The notes under the pieces were generated by a model. That model was not told where the DNA came from and made no database searches. It was given only the letters and a program-made list of their open reading frames with translations. The position numbers and the translations under genes were made by a program. A DNA stretch of 64,000 nt from Achromobacter ruhlandii (lineage in GTDB: Bacteria; Pseudomonadota; Gammaproteobacteria; Burkholderiales; Burkholderiaceae_B), in contig NZ_CADIJL010000011.1 of NCBI RefSeq assembly GCF_902859695.1, forward strand, positions 117,400 through 181,399. Direction: 5' to 3'. Positions 26,247-36,400 of the stretch are shown here, one piece after another; the stretch's first letter is position 1; each line of letters opens with the position of its first letter.

Positions 26247-26283
26247 AAAAAACCGCGGGGCAGGCGGCCTGGCCGCTTGCCCC
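26247..26283 (-). terminator. Rho-independent terminator of the DUF533 gene
   Basis: A 13-base stem with one mismatch (26257-26269 with 26271-26283) is followed on the minus strand by GCGG and six T residues (A-run at 26247-26252). It lies just beyond the minus-strand gene ending at 26311 and just after the Bug gene, so it separates convergent units. Confidence 0.75.
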
Positions 26284-26310
26284 GTCCCGCGTCGAGGCGA
26301 GGCGGCGCCG

Positions 26311-26988
26311 TCAGGCGGCCGCGCGCGCGTGTTGCTCCAACTGTTCCTTCAGGCCCGGCTGCAGCTTGAGCTGGCGCGCCAGTTCGTCCAGGTAGGCGCG
26401 TTCCATGTAGCTCTCCTCGTCCACCACCAGCAGGCTGGCCAGATACATCTCGGCCGCCATCTCCGGCGTCCTGGCCGATTGCGCGATCTGGGCGGGATCG
26501 AGCGGACGCGCCAGTTCGGCCTCGAGCCAGCGCTGGTCCTGCGCGTCGCCGGACAGCTTGGCCATCTCGGTTTCCAGCAGCGAACGTTCTTCCGGCCCGA
26601 TATGGCCGTCGGCCTTGGCCGCGCCGATCATCGCGGTCAGCACCGCGCTGCTGTGCTGCTCGGCCTCGGGGGGCGGCAGGCGATCCAGCGTCTGCGGCGG
26701 CGCGGCGGGCGCGCCGGCCTGATTGCGCTGCCAGTCGCCGTAGGCGCGGTAGGCCAGGGCGCCAAGCGCGGCCATCCCGCCGTACATGGCGACCTTGCCG
26801 CCGATCTTGCGGGCCTTCTTGCTGCCCAGCAGCAGCCCCAGCGCGCCGGCGCCCAGGGCGCCGCCGCCCAGGCCGGTCAGGAACGAGCCCCCCTTGCCGC
26901 CGGTGGCGGTCTGCACTTTCGAACCGGCGTCGGCCAACAGGCCCTGGCCGGATTGCAGCAATTGGTCTAGAAGTTGTCTGGCGCTCAT
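26311..26988 (-). CDS. DUF533 (YebE-like) inner-membrane protein with TerB-like domain
   Basis: 225 residues. The N-terminal part has a Gly-rich hydrophobic stretch (GGGALGAGALGLLLGSKKAR, then GGMAALGALAYRAYGDWQ), the C-terminal half is a TerB/tellurite-resistance-like helical domain (MIGAAKADGHIGPEERSLLE and later EMYLASLLVVDEESYMERAY). Family members such as E. coli YebE sit in the inner membrane and respond to envelope stress; the biochemical role is unknown. ATG 26988 has AGGAAA upstream; an extension to 27042 is not needed. Confidence 0.8.
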   Translation of the reverse strand: MSARQLLDQLLQSGQGLLADAGSKVQTATGGKGGSFLTGLGGGALGAGALGLLLGSKKARKIGGKVAMYGGMAALGALAYRAYGDWQRNQAGAPAAPPQTLDRLPPPEAEQHSSAVLTAMIGAAKADGHIGPEERSLLETEMAKLSGDAQDQRWLEAELARPLDPAQIAQSARTPEMAAEMYLASLLVVDEESYMERAYLDELARQLKLQPGLKEQLEQHARAAA

Positions 26989-27167
26989 GCGGGTTTCCTG
27001 GTGAATGCAATCCTCTTGCGGACAGGAATATGCGACCGCCATCTCTGCAGGAAGTTCAGCTTACAGTCAGAAATGGATGTTGCGCCGGACCGGGGCGGCG
27101 GCGTCGGATGCTACAACCTGGGGTGGGGCGGCCATGCGCGCCGCCCGCAACGCGAGGAATTCCGCCC

Positions 27168-27566
27168 ATGACTATCCACGTGCGCCAGAACGCGCCCAAG
27201 ACCCTGCAATTCACCGCCACGGCCGAAGGCCACGACTTGCCGCTGGACATGCCGCAGCCGCAAGGCGCCGGCCCCGATCCGCACGATTACTTCGACACGG
27301 CGCTGGGCGGCTGCAAGGCCATGACGTTGATGGTCTACGCGCAGCGCAAGGGACTGCCGCTGGAATCGGTGGGGGTGGACGTGGTGCGCGATGCCAGTGA
27401 GGAACGCAAGGGCGTCTATCGCCTGACCGCCAAGCTGACGCTGCATGGCGAACTGTCGGACGCGCAGATCGACGAATTGCTGGCCGTGGCCGAGAAATGC
27501 CCGATCCACAAGCTGATGACGGCGGTGGACGTGCAGGTATCCACGCTGATCGTGCGGCCGGCCTGA
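27168..27566 (+). CDS. OsmC-family peroxidase-like protein
   Basis: 132 residues with the two conserved cysteines of the OsmC/Ohr fold: Cys49 in FDTALGGCKAMTLMVYA and Cys111 in AEKCPIHKLMTAVDVQ. Such proteins reduce organic hydroperoxides using thiols, although this YhfA/OsmC-like subgroup is less well characterised. ATG 27168 has AGGA eight bases upstream. It is divergent from the DUF533 gene (179-base gap) and converges on fabI. Confidence 0.85.
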   Translation: MTIHVRQNAPKTLQFTATAEGHDLPLDMPQPQGAGPDPHDYFDTALGGCKAMTLMVYAQRKGLPLESVGVDVVRDASEERKGVYRLTAKLTLHGELSDAQIDELLAVAEKCPIHKLMTAVDVQVSTLIVRPA

Positions 27567-27641
27567 GGGATCGGCCGCCGGGCGGATGAACCGCCTGGCG
27601 CGGGAAGGCGGCCGGGCAGGGCGCCCGGCCGGTCAGTCGAA

Positions 27642-28427
27642 TTACTCTTCCATGCCCGGGACGATGGTCGAGAAACCGGCGTCCACGTGGGTGATTTCAC
27701 CCGTGACGCCGGCGGCCAGGTCCGACAGCATGAACGCGGCGACGTTGCCGACGTCATCGATGGTGACGTTGCGGCGCAGCGGCGCCTGGGCCTCGACGAA
27801 CTTCAGGATGGCCGAGAAGTCCTTGATGCCGCTGGCGGCCAGCGTCTTGATCGGGCCGGCCGAGATGCCGTTGGCGCGGATGCCGCGCGGGCCCAGCGCG
27901 GTGGCCAGGTAGCGCACGCTGGCTTCGAGCGAGGCCTTGGCCAGGCCCATGGTGTTGTAGTTGGGCACCACGCGTTCGGCGCCCAGGTAGGTCAGCGTCA
28001 GCACCGAGCCGTTGCGGCCTTCCATCAGCGGCAGCGCGGCCTTGGCCATGGCGGCGAAACTGTAGGCCGAGATGTCGTGGGCGATGCGGAAGCCTTCGCG
28101 CGACAGGCCGTCCAGGAAGTTGCCGGCGATGGCTTCGCGCGGGGCGAAACCGATCGAGTGCACCAGGCCGTCCAGGCCGTCCCAGCGCTTGGCCAGGTCG
28201 GTGAAGGTGGCTTCGATCTGGCTGTCTTCGGCGACGTCGCAGGGCAGCACGATGTCGCTGCCGAATTCGGCGGCGAATTCGGCCACGCGGTCCTTGAAGC
28301 GGTCACCGACGTAGGTGAAGGCCAGTTCGGCGCCCTGTTGGTGGCAGGCGCGCGCGATGCCGTAGGCGATGGAGCGGTTGGAAAGCACCCCGGTGACCAG
28401 GATGCGTTTGCCGGCGAGAAAGCCCAT
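27642..28427 (-). CDS. fabI: Enoyl-[acyl-carrier-protein] reductase (NADH) FabI
   Basis: 261 residues, SDR-fold enzyme for the last reduction in each fatty-acid elongation round and the triclosan target. Cofactor region [18 protein letters not shown] is at residues 9-26; the catalytic residues fit Tyr147, Tyr157 and Lys164 in [31 protein letters not shown] follows the NADH fold strand. Length is standard. A perfect nine-base inverted repeat lies in its upstream region. Confidence 0.96.
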   Translation of the reverse strand: MGFLAGKRILVTGVLSNRSIAYGIARACHQQGAELAFTYVGDRFKDRVAEFAAEFGSDIVLPCDVAEDSQIEATFTDLAKRWDGLDGLVHSIGFAPREAIAGNFLDGLSREGFRIAHDISAYSFAAMAKAALPLMEGRNGSVLTLTYLGAERVVPNYNTMGLAKASLEASVRYLATALGPRGIRANGISAGPIKTLAASGIKDFSAILKFVEAQAPLRRNVTIDDVGNVAAFMLSDLAAGVTGEITHVDAGFSTIVPGMEE

Positions 28428-28456
28428 GTGTGATTCCTTTGATCTTTTACCTGCTG

Positions 28457-28489
28457 GAGACCGCCTATTTTAAGGAGTTTGGCGGTCTC
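28457..28489 (-). promoter_or_regulatory. Inverted repeat in the fabI upstream region
   Basis: GAGACCGCC (28457-28465) and GGCGGTCTC (28481-28489) are perfect nine-base arms around a 15-base AT-rich loop. On the minus strand the loop holds TAAAAT, a good -10 candidate for fabI, whose start is 30 bases away. It may be an operator or an attenuator-like hairpin. Confidence 0.45.
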
Positions 28490-28494
28490 GCGGA

Positions 28495-28525
28495 CAAAAC
28501 AGCGCGGCGCCCGGGTGGGCGCCGC
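28495..28525 (-). terminator. Terminator-like hairpin after mltD
   Basis: GCGGCGCCC (28504-28512), loop GGGT and GGGCGCCGC (28517-28525) form a perfect nine-base stem, followed on the minus strand by GCT then GTTTTG. It lies 26 bases after the mltD stop. Confidence 0.6.
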
Positions 28526-28550
28526 TGCGAAAGACGGATCGGCGGAGAAA

Positions 28551-29969
28551 TCAGCCGCGGGCGTTGGTGCCCGGCACGCGCAGCTGGGCGCCGATCTTGA
28601 GGGCGTTGCCCTTGAGGTTGTTCAGGGCGCGCAGCGCGTCCACCGAGGTGCCGTACTGCTTGGCCAGCGAGAACAGCGTATCGCCCTGGCGCACTTTGTG
28701 CGTGCGCACATTGGGGCGGGCGGCCGCGCCGCGCGCGGCGGGGGCCGCGGCCTTGCCGCGCGGCGCCGGCGCCTTGCCGGTATTGACGGGGGCCGAATCC
28801 AGCGCGCCCACCGGCGCGGCCAGCGAGGCCAGTTGCACGCCGCCGGCGCCGGGGTCGCCCGGCACCAGCAATGACTGGCCGGAGGCCACCTTCTGGCGCG
28901 AGCCGATGTCGTTGGTCTCGCGCAGCTTGGCTTCGGTCACGCCGAAACGCTTGGCGATCGAGGCGTACGACTCGCCGCGGCGCGAGTGGTAGACCTTCCA
29001 GGCGCTCAGGTCGCCCTTGTAGTTGGTCAGGTTGGCGTTGAAGATCTCGACGCGGTCGGCCGGCAGCAGCAGCGTGGGGGCGTGGTCGCCGCGGATCACG
29101 GGCCGGTTGAACGACGGGTTCAGGGCCTTGAATTCGTCCAGCGGCATCTCGGCCAGCTTGGCGGCGATTTCCAGGTCGATGTCGCTGTTCTTCTGCACCG
29201 TCACGAAGTACGGCGTGTTGCCGACCGGCGGCAGCGCCACCGCGTAGCGCTGCGGGTCGGCGATGATGTTCTTGATGGCCTGCAGCTTGGGCACGTAGTT
29301 GCGGGTCTCGTCCGGCATGTTCAGGGACAGGTAGTCCGTGGGCTGGCCGGCGGCCTCGTTCTTGGCCATGGCGCGCTGCACCGAGCCCTCGCCCCAGTTG
29401 TACGAGGCCAGCGCCAGGTACCAGTCGCCCTGCATCTCGAACAGCTTTTCCAGGTAGTCCAGCGCCGCGTTGGTCGAGGCGATGGGGTCGCGGCGCTCAT
29501 CGCGCCACCAGTCCTGCTTCAGGTTGAAGTGCTGGCCGGTGGCCGGCACGAACTGCCACAGGCCCGAGGCCTGGGCGCGCGAGAGCGCGGTGGGGTTGTA
29601 GGCGCTTTCGACGAACGGCAGCAGCGCCAGCTCGGTCGGCAGGCCGCGGCGGTTGATCTCGTCGACGATGAAATACAGGTACTTGCCGGCACGCTCGGCC
29701 ATGCGCTGCACCGCCTCGGGGTGGGACGCGTAGTAGTCGGTCCACTGCTGCGAGAGGTCGGTGTTCAGGTTGGGGATGGCGAAGCCGCGGCGGATGCGGT
29801 CCCAGGCGTCGACCGGCGGATTGGTCAGGTCGACCGTGCGGGACGTGTCGCGGGCGATGTAGCGCCCTTGGGAGTTGGTGGTGAGGTTCTTGCTGTCGTG
29901 GGATTTGGTTCCTGCGCAACCGGCGAGGACTGCCAGCAGAAGCGGCAGAAGGAGTCGGGAGAAATTCAT
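28551..29969 (-). CDS. mltD: Membrane-bound lytic murein transglycosylase D
   Basis: 472-residue lipoprotein (signal ending LLAVLAGCAGT). The SLT domain carries the catalytic Glu in LALLPFVESAYNPTALSRAQ and the signature ASGLWQFVPATGQHFNLKQ. Two LysM peptidoglycan-binding modules follow: YHSRRGESYASIAKRFGVTE and, at the C-terminus, HKVRQGDTLFSLAKQYGTSV. It cleaves glycan strands in the periplasm with formation of 1,6-anhydro ends. ATG 29969 lies seven bases after the gloB stop, the same gene pair as in E. coli. Confidence 0.93.
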   Translation of the reverse strand: MNFSRLLLPLLLAVLAGCAGTKSHDSKNLTTNSQGRYIARDTSRTVDLTNPPVDAWDRIRRGFAIPNLNTDLSQQWTDYYASHPEAVQRMAERAGKYLYFIVDEINRRGLPTELALLPFVESAYNPTALSRAQASGLWQFVPATGQHFNLKQDWWRDERRDPIASTNAALDYLEKLFEMQGDWYLALASYNWGEGSVQRAMAKNEAAGQPTDYLSLNMPDETRNYVPKLQAIKNIIADPQRYAVALPPVGNTPYFVTVQKNSDIDLEIAAKLAEMPLDEFKALNPSFNRPVIRGDHAPTLLLPADRVEIFNANLTNYKGDLSAWKVYHSRRGESYASIAKRFGVTEAKLRETNDIGSRQKVASGQSLLVPGDPGAGGVQLASLAAPVGALDSAPVNTGKAPAPRGKAAAPAARGAAARPNVRTHKVRQGDTLFSLAKQYGTSVDALRALNNLKGNALKIGAQLRVPGTNARG

Positions 29970-29976
29970 CGGGCGG

Positions 29977-30798
29977 TCACTTGAAATCGTTCTTCCATTC
30001 ACGAAGGGAGGCAAAAACCTCTACCGGCGTCGGGTGGTCGTGGCCGGCCCAGTTGCCTGCGGCGCGGACGACGTCAACTTGCTGCGTACGCAAAAACGGA
30101 TTGGTCGCGCATTCCTGGCCGATGGTCGACGGAAGCGTGGGGAGACCTTCTGCGCGTAATTGCCGGGCCCGCTGATACCACTGTTGCAGGGTGCGGTTGG
30201 CGGGTTCGACCGCCGTGGCCCAGCGCAAGTTCGCTAGAGTGTACTCGTGTGCGCAAAAAACCTGTGTATCTGGCGGTAAAACGGAAAATTTTTCCAAGGA
30301 ATCATACATTTGCGCGGGAGTGCCCTCGAAAAGCCGGCCACAGCCCCCGGCAAACAGGGTGTCGCCACAGAACAGCACAGGCTGTTTTCCCGCCGCCCGG
30401 CCGGTGTAGGCGATGTGGCCGGCGGTATGCCCCGGCACGTCCAGCACGGTCAGGTCCAGGTCCAGCTCCGGCAGCACCACGCGGTCGCCCTCGGCCAGCG
30501 GCACGTCGCAGCGCGGCAGCTTCTCGCGCGCCGGGCCATATACCGTGATGTCGCCGATGCGGGACAATTCAAGCACGCCGCCCACATGGTCGCCATGGTG
30601 GTGCGTGAGTAGAATGGCGCGCAGCTTCAGGTCTTCACGGGCCAGCCATTGCAGTACCGGCCCGGCTTCTCCCGGATCGACCACGGCGGCCTGGCCGTCG
30701 CGGACGATGGCCCAGATATAGTTGTCGGTGAAGGCGGGCAGAGGCAAGACCGCGGCGTTGCGCTCGCGGCCGCCTGCGGGGGCGGTCAAGGCTTGCAT
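29977..30798 (-). CDS. gloB: Hydroxyacylglutathione hydrolase (glyoxalase II)
   Basis: 273 residues, metallo-beta-lactamase fold. The metal-binding motif THHHGDH occupies residues 65-71; further ligands are in VPGHTAGHIAY and FCGDTLFAGGCGRLFEGT. It hydrolyses S-lactoylglutathione in methylglyoxal detoxification. ATG 30798 gives MQALTAPAGG ahead of the conserved PLPAFTDNYIW. It is divergent from the methyltransferase gene with only 21 bases between starts, so their promoters must overlap. Confidence 0.94.
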   Translation of the reverse strand: MQALTAPAGGRERNAAVLPLPAFTDNYIWAIVRDGQAAVVDPGEAGPVLQWLAREDLKLRAILLTHHHGDHVGGVLELSRIGDITVYGPAREKLPRCDVPLAEGDRVVLPELDLDLTVLDVPGHTAGHIAYTGRAAGKQPVLFCGDTLFAGGCGRLFEGTPAQMYDSLEKFSVLPPDTQVFCAHEYTLANLRWATAVEPANRTLQQWYQRARQLRAEGLPTLPSTIGQECATNPFLRTQQVDVVRAAGNWAGHDHPTPVEVFASLREWKNDFK

Positions 30799-30819
30799 GG
30801 GATTCGAAGGGATGAAAAC

Positions 30820-31599
30820 GTGGCAGAAGAAACTCCGCCGATTGTAGAACTGGCCGAATGGTTCCAGACTCCGCCAGGGCAATACGCCCTGGCCTGGGAG
30901 CGCGCGCAGTTCGACGCGGCCGTGGCGGACGTCTTTGGATATTACGCCTGGCAGGTCGGCCTGGCCGACCTGAATCTGCTGCGCGCCAACCGCATGCCCT
31001 TCAAGGGCTATGTCGGCACTGAAACCCCCACGCCCGAGAACATCGCCGGTTGGCAGTCGCGCGTGGTGCTGGCCCAGCCCGAAGCGCTGCCGTTCGAATC
31101 GCAGAGCGTCGACCTGCTGATCCTGCCGCACGCTTTCGAATGCACCAGCGAGCCGCACAACGTGCTGCGCGAGGTCGAGCGCGTGCTGGTGCCGGAAGGG
31201 CGGGTGGTGATCTCCGGTTTCAATCCCTGGAGCATGTGGGGCGCGCGCACCCGCATGCCCGGCATGGAGCCCTGGCTGCCGCAGCCGCCGTCGTCGCAGG
31301 TCTCGCTGCCGCGCCTGAAGGACTGGTTCAAGCTGCTGTCGCTGGAAGTGGAGCAAAGCCATTTCGGCTGCTACGCGCCGGCCTGCCGCAGCGAGAAATG
31401 GCTGCAGCGCTGGGGATTCCTGGAATCGGCCGGCGCGCGCTGGTGGAGCCTGGGGGGCGCGGTCTACCTGGTGTCGGCGGTCAAGCGCGTGGCCGGCATG
31501 CGTATCATCGGCCCTGCCTGGAAAACCAAGCCCAAACGCGCCCGCGCCGCGTCGGTGGTGGTCAACCGCCAGGCCGGCGACGGCTTCGACCGCTCCTGA
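30820..31599 (+). CDS. YafS-like SAM-dependent methyltransferase
   Basis: 259 residues of the type 11 methyltransferase group, with [20 protein letters not shown] and [20 protein letters not shown] as the post-I and motif III regions. The classical glycine-rich SAM loop is not obvious, as in E. coli YafS. The start is GTG 30820, with AAGGG nine to ten bases upstream; no suitable ATG exists. The gene order mltD-gloB-this gene-rnhA equals the E. coli mltD-gloB-yafS-rnhA block. Its substrate is unknown. Confidence 0.8.
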   Translation: MAEETPPIVELAEWFQTPPGQYALAWERAQFDAAVADVFGYYAWQVGLADLNLLRANRMPFKGYVGTETPTPENIAGWQSRVVLAQPEALPFESQSVDLLILPHAFECTSEPHNVLREVERVLVPEGRVVISGFNPWSMWGARTRMPGMEPWLPQPPSSQVSLPRLKDWFKLLSLEVEQSHFGCYAPACRSEKWLQRWGFLESAGARWWSLGGAVYLVSAVKRVAGMRIIGPAWKTKPKRARAASVVVNRQAGDGFDRS

Positions 31600-31648
31600 G
31601 CGGCGGGCCGGATTCATATCGAAAGAACAAGGACATACAAGCAGCACC

Positions 31649-32110
31649 ATGCAGGACAACAACGCGAACGACCAGAAAGTGGAAATGTGGACCGACGGCG
31701 CCTGCAAGGGCAATCCCGGTCCGGGTGGCTGGGGCGTGTTGATGCGCGCCGGCGCGCACGAAAAGACCATGCACGGCGGCGAGGCCCAGACCACCAACAA
31801 CCGCATGGAACTGCTGGCCGTGATCGAGGGCCTGCGCGCGCTCAAGCGTCCGTGCACGGTCACCATCCACACCGACTCCCAGTACGTCATGAAAGGCATG
31901 ACCGAATGGCTGGCCAACTGGAAGCGGCGCGGCTGGATGACGGCCGACAAGAAGCCGGTCAAGAATGCCGAGCTGTGGCAGTCCCTGGACGAGCAGGTGC
32001 GGCGTCACACCGTGTCGTGGCGCTGGGTCCGCGGCCACGCCGGCGACCCCGGCAACGAGCGCGCCGACCAATTGGCCAACCAGGGCGTCGAGTCGGTCCG
32101 GCGCGCTTGA
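31649..32110 (+). CDS. rnhA: Ribonuclease HI
   Basis: 153 residues with the full catalytic set: Asp16 ([18 protein letters not shown]), Glu54 ([14 protein letters not shown]), Asp76 ([12 protein letters not shown]), His130 and Asp140 ([18 protein letters not shown]). It degrades RNA in RNA-DNA hybrids. It follows the YafS-like gene by 49 bases. In E. coli dnaQ is its neighbour; here an efflux operon comes in between. Confidence 0.97.
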   Translation: MQDNNANDQKVEMWTDGACKGNPGPGGWGVLMRAGAHEKTMHGGEAQTTNNRMELLAVIEGLRALKRPCTVTIHTDSQYVMKGMTEWLANWKRRGWMTADKKPVKNAELWQSLDEQVRRHTVSWRWVRGHAGDPGNERADQLANQGVESVRRA

Positions 32111-32169
32111 ACCTCCCGCCGGGCGGCGCGGCGTGCCGCCTGGTGTCCGTCAATTGCTCCGTGTTTTCA

Positions 32170-32205
32170 CCGATGCGGACGCGCGGGCGTGGCCGCCCGC
32201 ATCGG
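32170..32205 (+). terminator. Long hairpin after rnhA
   Basis: CCGATGCGG (32170-32178) pairs with CCGCATCGG (32197-32205), with a GC-rich inner loop. No T-run follows, so it may be a Rho-dependent or mRNA-stabilising structure. It lies 60 bases after rnhA and about 160 bases before the efflux genes. Confidence 0.35.
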
Positions 32206-32361
32206 GAAATACCCTGGGTCGGCTGGTTTAGTGCTTTCAGCGCGCTTCAGGATTGTTCCAGGTTGTAAATCCGGTGCTAAAGTGCCAACCCTTGATCCTG
32301 TTCCTGCGGCGCCGTCCCAGCGGGGGATGCCTGGCACGCGCCGCGATACCGCCACATTCGC

Positions 32362-33450
32362 ATGAAAAAAGCTGCATTGCTGGCCGCCATCGCGGCAGGA
32401 GTGGCCGCGGGGGCCGCTCTGGGCGTATTCGTGCCGCGCTGGCTCGCGCCGGCCGCCACGCCGGCGGCCAGCGCCGCCGCGCCCGCCAAACCCGTTTCCA
32501 AGGCGGCGCCGGTACGGGTCGAAATCTCCGCCGTCACGGAAATTCCGTTTGCGCGCGGCTTGTCTGCCGTGGGCAGCCTGCGCTCGGATGAGGCCGTGAT
32601 GCTGCGGCCCGAAGTGGCCGGTCGCATCCAATCGATCGAATTCAAGGAAGGGCAGCCGGTCCAGCGCGGCCAGGCGCTGATCCGCCTGGACGATTCCGTG
32701 CCGCGCGCCGAACTGGCACAGGCGCGCGCCAACCTGGCGCTGGCGCAGAGCCACTATCGCCGCGCCGTGGCGCTGCAGGCCAAGGGCTTCGTCAGCCAGC
32801 AGGCGCGCGACGAATCGGCCAGCACGCTCAAGGTGCAGGAAGCCGCGGTGGCGCTGGCGCAGGCGCGCCTGGACAAGATGACCATCAGCGCGCCGTTCGC
32901 CGGTTTTGCCGGCTTGCGCAGCGTGTCGGTGGGCGACTACGTCAACCAGGGCCAGGACCTGGCGCCGCTGGAGGCGATCGACCCGCTCAAGGTGGATTTC
33001 CGCGTGCCCGAGATGTATCTGAGCAAGGTCGGCGTGGGCCAGCAGCTCACGCTGCGGCTGGACGCCTTGCCCGGCCAGGAACGTCCCGGCCTGGTGTATG
33101 CCGTCAGTCCGCTGGTCGACGCGGGCGGGCGCTCCATCCTGCTGCGCGCCACCGTGGCCAACGCCGATTCGCTGCTGCGCCCGGGCATGTTCGCGCGGGT
33201 GCAACTGCTGTTCAACCAGGACAAGGCGCTGGTCGCGCCCGAGGCGGCGTTGTCGCCGTCGGGCGAGACGCAGTACGTTTACCGGGTCAAGGACGGCGTG
33301 GCCGAGCGCCGCGAAGTCACCATCGGCGAGCGCCGCGAAGGCAAGGTCGAGATCCTGACGGGCGTGGCGGCCGGCGACCAGCTGGTGGTGTCGGGGCTGC
33401 AGCGCGTCACCGATGGCGGCGCCGTGCAGGTCGTGAACAACGGCGCCTGA
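32362..33450 (+). CDS. RND efflux periplasmic adaptor (membrane fusion protein)
   Basis: 362 residues. An N-terminal signal/anchor (KKAALLAAIAAGVAAGAALG) precedes the adaptor fold: lipoyl half-motifs VMLRPEVAGRIQSIEFKEGQ and later GFVSQQARDESASTLKVQ in a coiled-coil hairpin, then the beta-barrel and membrane-proximal domains (GVAAGDQLVVSGLQRVTDGG). It bridges the inner-membrane pump to an outer-membrane channel. Only 30 bases separate it from the pump gene. No outer-membrane factor gene is present, so a TolC-type protein must come from elsewhere. Confidence 0.92.
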   Translation: MKKAALLAAIAAGVAAGAALGVFVPRWLAPAATPAASAAAPAKPVSKAAPVRVEISAVTEIPFARGLSAVGSLRSDEAVMLRPEVAGRIQSIEFKEGQPVQRGQALIRLDDSVPRAELAQARANLALAQSHYRRAVALQAKGFVSQQARDESASTLKVQEAAVALAQARLDKMTISAPFAGFAGLRSVSVGDYVNQGQDLAPLEAIDPLKVDFRVPEMYLSKVGVGQQLTLRLDALPGQERPGLVYAVSPLVDAGGRSILLRATVANADSLLRPGMFARVQLLFNQDKALVAPEAALSPSGETQYVYRVKDGVAERREVTIGERREGKVEILTGVAAGDQLVVSGLQRVTDGGAVQVVNNGA

Positions 33451-33480
33451 CGCCATCATTCCAGCGGACGGCGGCCCTTC

Positions 33481-36400
33481 ATGCGTATCTCGGAAACCTG
33501 TATCAACCGGCCGGTGTTCGCGTCGGTGCTGTCGCTGGTCATCGTGCTGATCGGTCTGATCTCGTATTCGCGCCTGACGGTGCGCGAATATCCGAAGATC
33601 GACGAGCCCATCGTGTCGGTCGACACCACCTACAAGGGCGCCTCGCCCGAGGTGATCGAGTCGCAGGTGACCAAGCCGCTGGAGGACCAGCTGGCGGGCA
33701 TCGAGGGCGTGGACGTGATGACCTCGCGCAGCCGCTCCGAGCGCAGCCTGATCAACATCAAGTTCAACCTGTCGCGCAATCCGGACGCGGCGGCGGCCGA
33801 GGTGCGCGACAAGGTCTCGCGCGCGCGCCGCTTCCTGCCCGACGAAATCGACGAGCCCATCATCGGCAAGGTCGAGGCCGATTCGCAGCCCATCATCTAC
33901 ATCGCGGTCGAGTCCGGCGCGTATTCGGCGATCCAGACTTCCGACTACATCAACCGCTATATCAAGACCCGCTTGTCGGTGCTGCCCGGCGCGGCCGAGG
34001 TGCGCGTGTTCGGCGAACGCCTGCCGTCCATGCGCATCTACGTGGACCGCGACAAGCTGGCCGCCTACGGCCTGACGGTGCAGGACGTGGAATCGGCGCT
34101 GCGCAGCCAGAACGTGGAGATCCCGGCCGGCCGCATCGAGTCGCGGGCGCGCGAGTTCTCGGTGGTGTCGTCCACCGACCTGCAGACGCCGGCGCAGTTC
34201 GAGAACGTCATCGTCGCCAACGTCAAGGGCTATCCGGTGCGGCTGCGCGACGTCTCCAAGGTCGAGATCGGCGCGGCCAACGACCGCATCCTGTCGCGCT
34301 TCAACGGCAAGCCGGCCATCAACATCGGCGTGACGCGCCAGTCCACCGCCAACCCGCTGGAGCTGTCCAAGGCCGCGCGCGAGGAAGTGGCGCGGCTGAA
34401 CGAGAACCTGCCCGCGGGCATGAAGCTGACCATCGCCTACGACTCGTCGGTGTTCATCGAGCGCTCCATCGACTCGGTGTTCCACACCATCGGCGAAGCC
34501 ATCATCCTGGTGGTGCTGGTGATCTTCTTCTTCCTGCGCAACCTGCGCGCCAGCATCATTCCCATCGTCACCATCCCGGTGTCGCTGGTGGGCGCCTGCG
34601 CGCTGATGTACCTGTTCGGCTTCTCGATCAATACGCTGACGCTGCTGGCCATGGTGCTGGCCATCGGCCTGGTGGTGGACGACGCCATCGTGGTGCTGGA
34701 GAACATCTACCGCCACATCGAGGACGGCATGCCGCGCAAGGAAGCGGCGCTGCGCGGCTCGCGCGAAATCGGCTTCGCCGTGGTGGCCATGACCATGACC
34801 CTGGTGACGGTGTACGCGCCGCTGGCGTTCGCCACCGGCCGCACCGGGCGGCTGTTCATCGAGTTCGCGCTGGCGCTGGCCGGCGCGGTGCTGGTGTCCG
34901 GCTTCGTGGCGCTGACGCTGACGCCCATGATGTGTTCGGTGCTGCTGCGCCACCAGAGCAGCCACAGCCGCTGGTACAACCTGATCGAAGGCTGGCTCAA
35001 CGCCATGAGCAACGGCTACCGGCGGGCGCTGGCGCTGTCGCTGCGCCATCGCTGGGTGGTGGTGGCGATCGGCCTGGCGGTCGCGGCCGGCAGCGGCGTG
35101 TTGTTCAAGGTGGTCAAGAGCGAGCTGGCCCCGGTCGAGGACCGCGGCGTGGTGTTCGGCATCGTCAGCTCGCCGGAAGGCGCGACGCTGAACTACACCC
35201 TCGACAGCATGCTCGGCATCGAGCAGTTCTACGCCGCCATTCCCGAGGCCAGCGGCAGCCAGGTCACGGTGGGCTTTCCCACGGTGACCGACGGCACCGC
35301 CATCCTGCGCCTCAAACCCTGGGAAGAGCGCGGCCGCCGCCAGCAGGCCATCACCCAGGAGCTGCAGCCGCTGTTCTCGTCGCTGCCGGGCGTGCGGGCG
35401 TTCCCCACCAATCCGCCGTCGCTGGGCCAGTCGGCGCGTTCCAAGCCGGTCGAGTTCATCATCATGAGCCAGGCCTCGTACGCGGAGCTGTCGCGCCTGA
35501 CCGAAGTGTTCCTGGCGGAGCTGCGCAAGTATCCCGGCCTGCTCAACCTGGACACCGACCTGCGCCTGAACACGCCCGAGCTGCGGGTGCGGGTGGACCG
35601 CGACAAGATGGCCGACGTCGGCGCCAACGTCGACACCGTGGGCCGCACCCTCGAATCGATGCTGGGCGGGCGCCAGGTGACCCGCTACAAGGACCAGGGC
35701 GAGCAATACGACGTGATCGTGCAGGTCACGCCGCGCGACCGCGCCACGCCCACGGATATTTCCGGCATCCACGTGCGGGCGCGCGATGGCAGCATGGTGC
35801 AGCTGGACAACCTGGTGGCCGTGCACGAAGGCGTGTCGCCGCAGTCGCTGAACCACTTCAACCGCCTGCGCGCGGTCAAGATCGACGCCGCCGTGGCCCC
35901 CGGCTACGCGCTGGGCGAGGTGCTGGCCCACATGCACCAGGTGGCGCGCGAAGTGCTGCCCAACACGGTCGTGACCGATCTGGACGGCCAGTCGCGCGAA
36001 TTCCGCGATTCGTCGGGCAGCATCTACCTGGTGTTCGCCATGGCGCTGGCCTTCATCTACCTGGTGCTGGCCGCGCAGTTCGAGAGCTGGCGCAACCCGT
36101 TCATCATCATGCTGTCGGTGCCGCTGTCCATGACCGGCGCGCTGCTGGCGTTGTGGCTGACCGGCGGCACGCTGTCGATCTACAGCCAGATCGGCCTGAT
36201 CACGCTGGTGGGCCTGATCACCAAGCACGGCATCCTGATCGTCGAATTCACCAACCAGCTGCGCGACGAGGGCAAGGCGCTGTTCGAGGCCGTGACCGAG
36301 GCCAGCGTGCTGCGCCTGCGGCCGATCCTGATGACCACCGGCGCCATGGTGCTGGGCACCGTGCCGCTGGCGCTGTCGTCGGGCGCGGGCGCCGAATCGC

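Noticed and set aside
30799..31962. Long upstream extension of gloB on the minus strand
   Set aside because: It runs through the methyltransferase and rnhA genes; GloB is complete from ATG 30798.
32167..36228. Open frame of 1353 codons on the minus strand opposite the RND genes
   Set aside because: It is a GC-rich antisense shadow: His/Arg/Gln-rich translation with no family features, lying over clear RND coding sequence on the plus strand.
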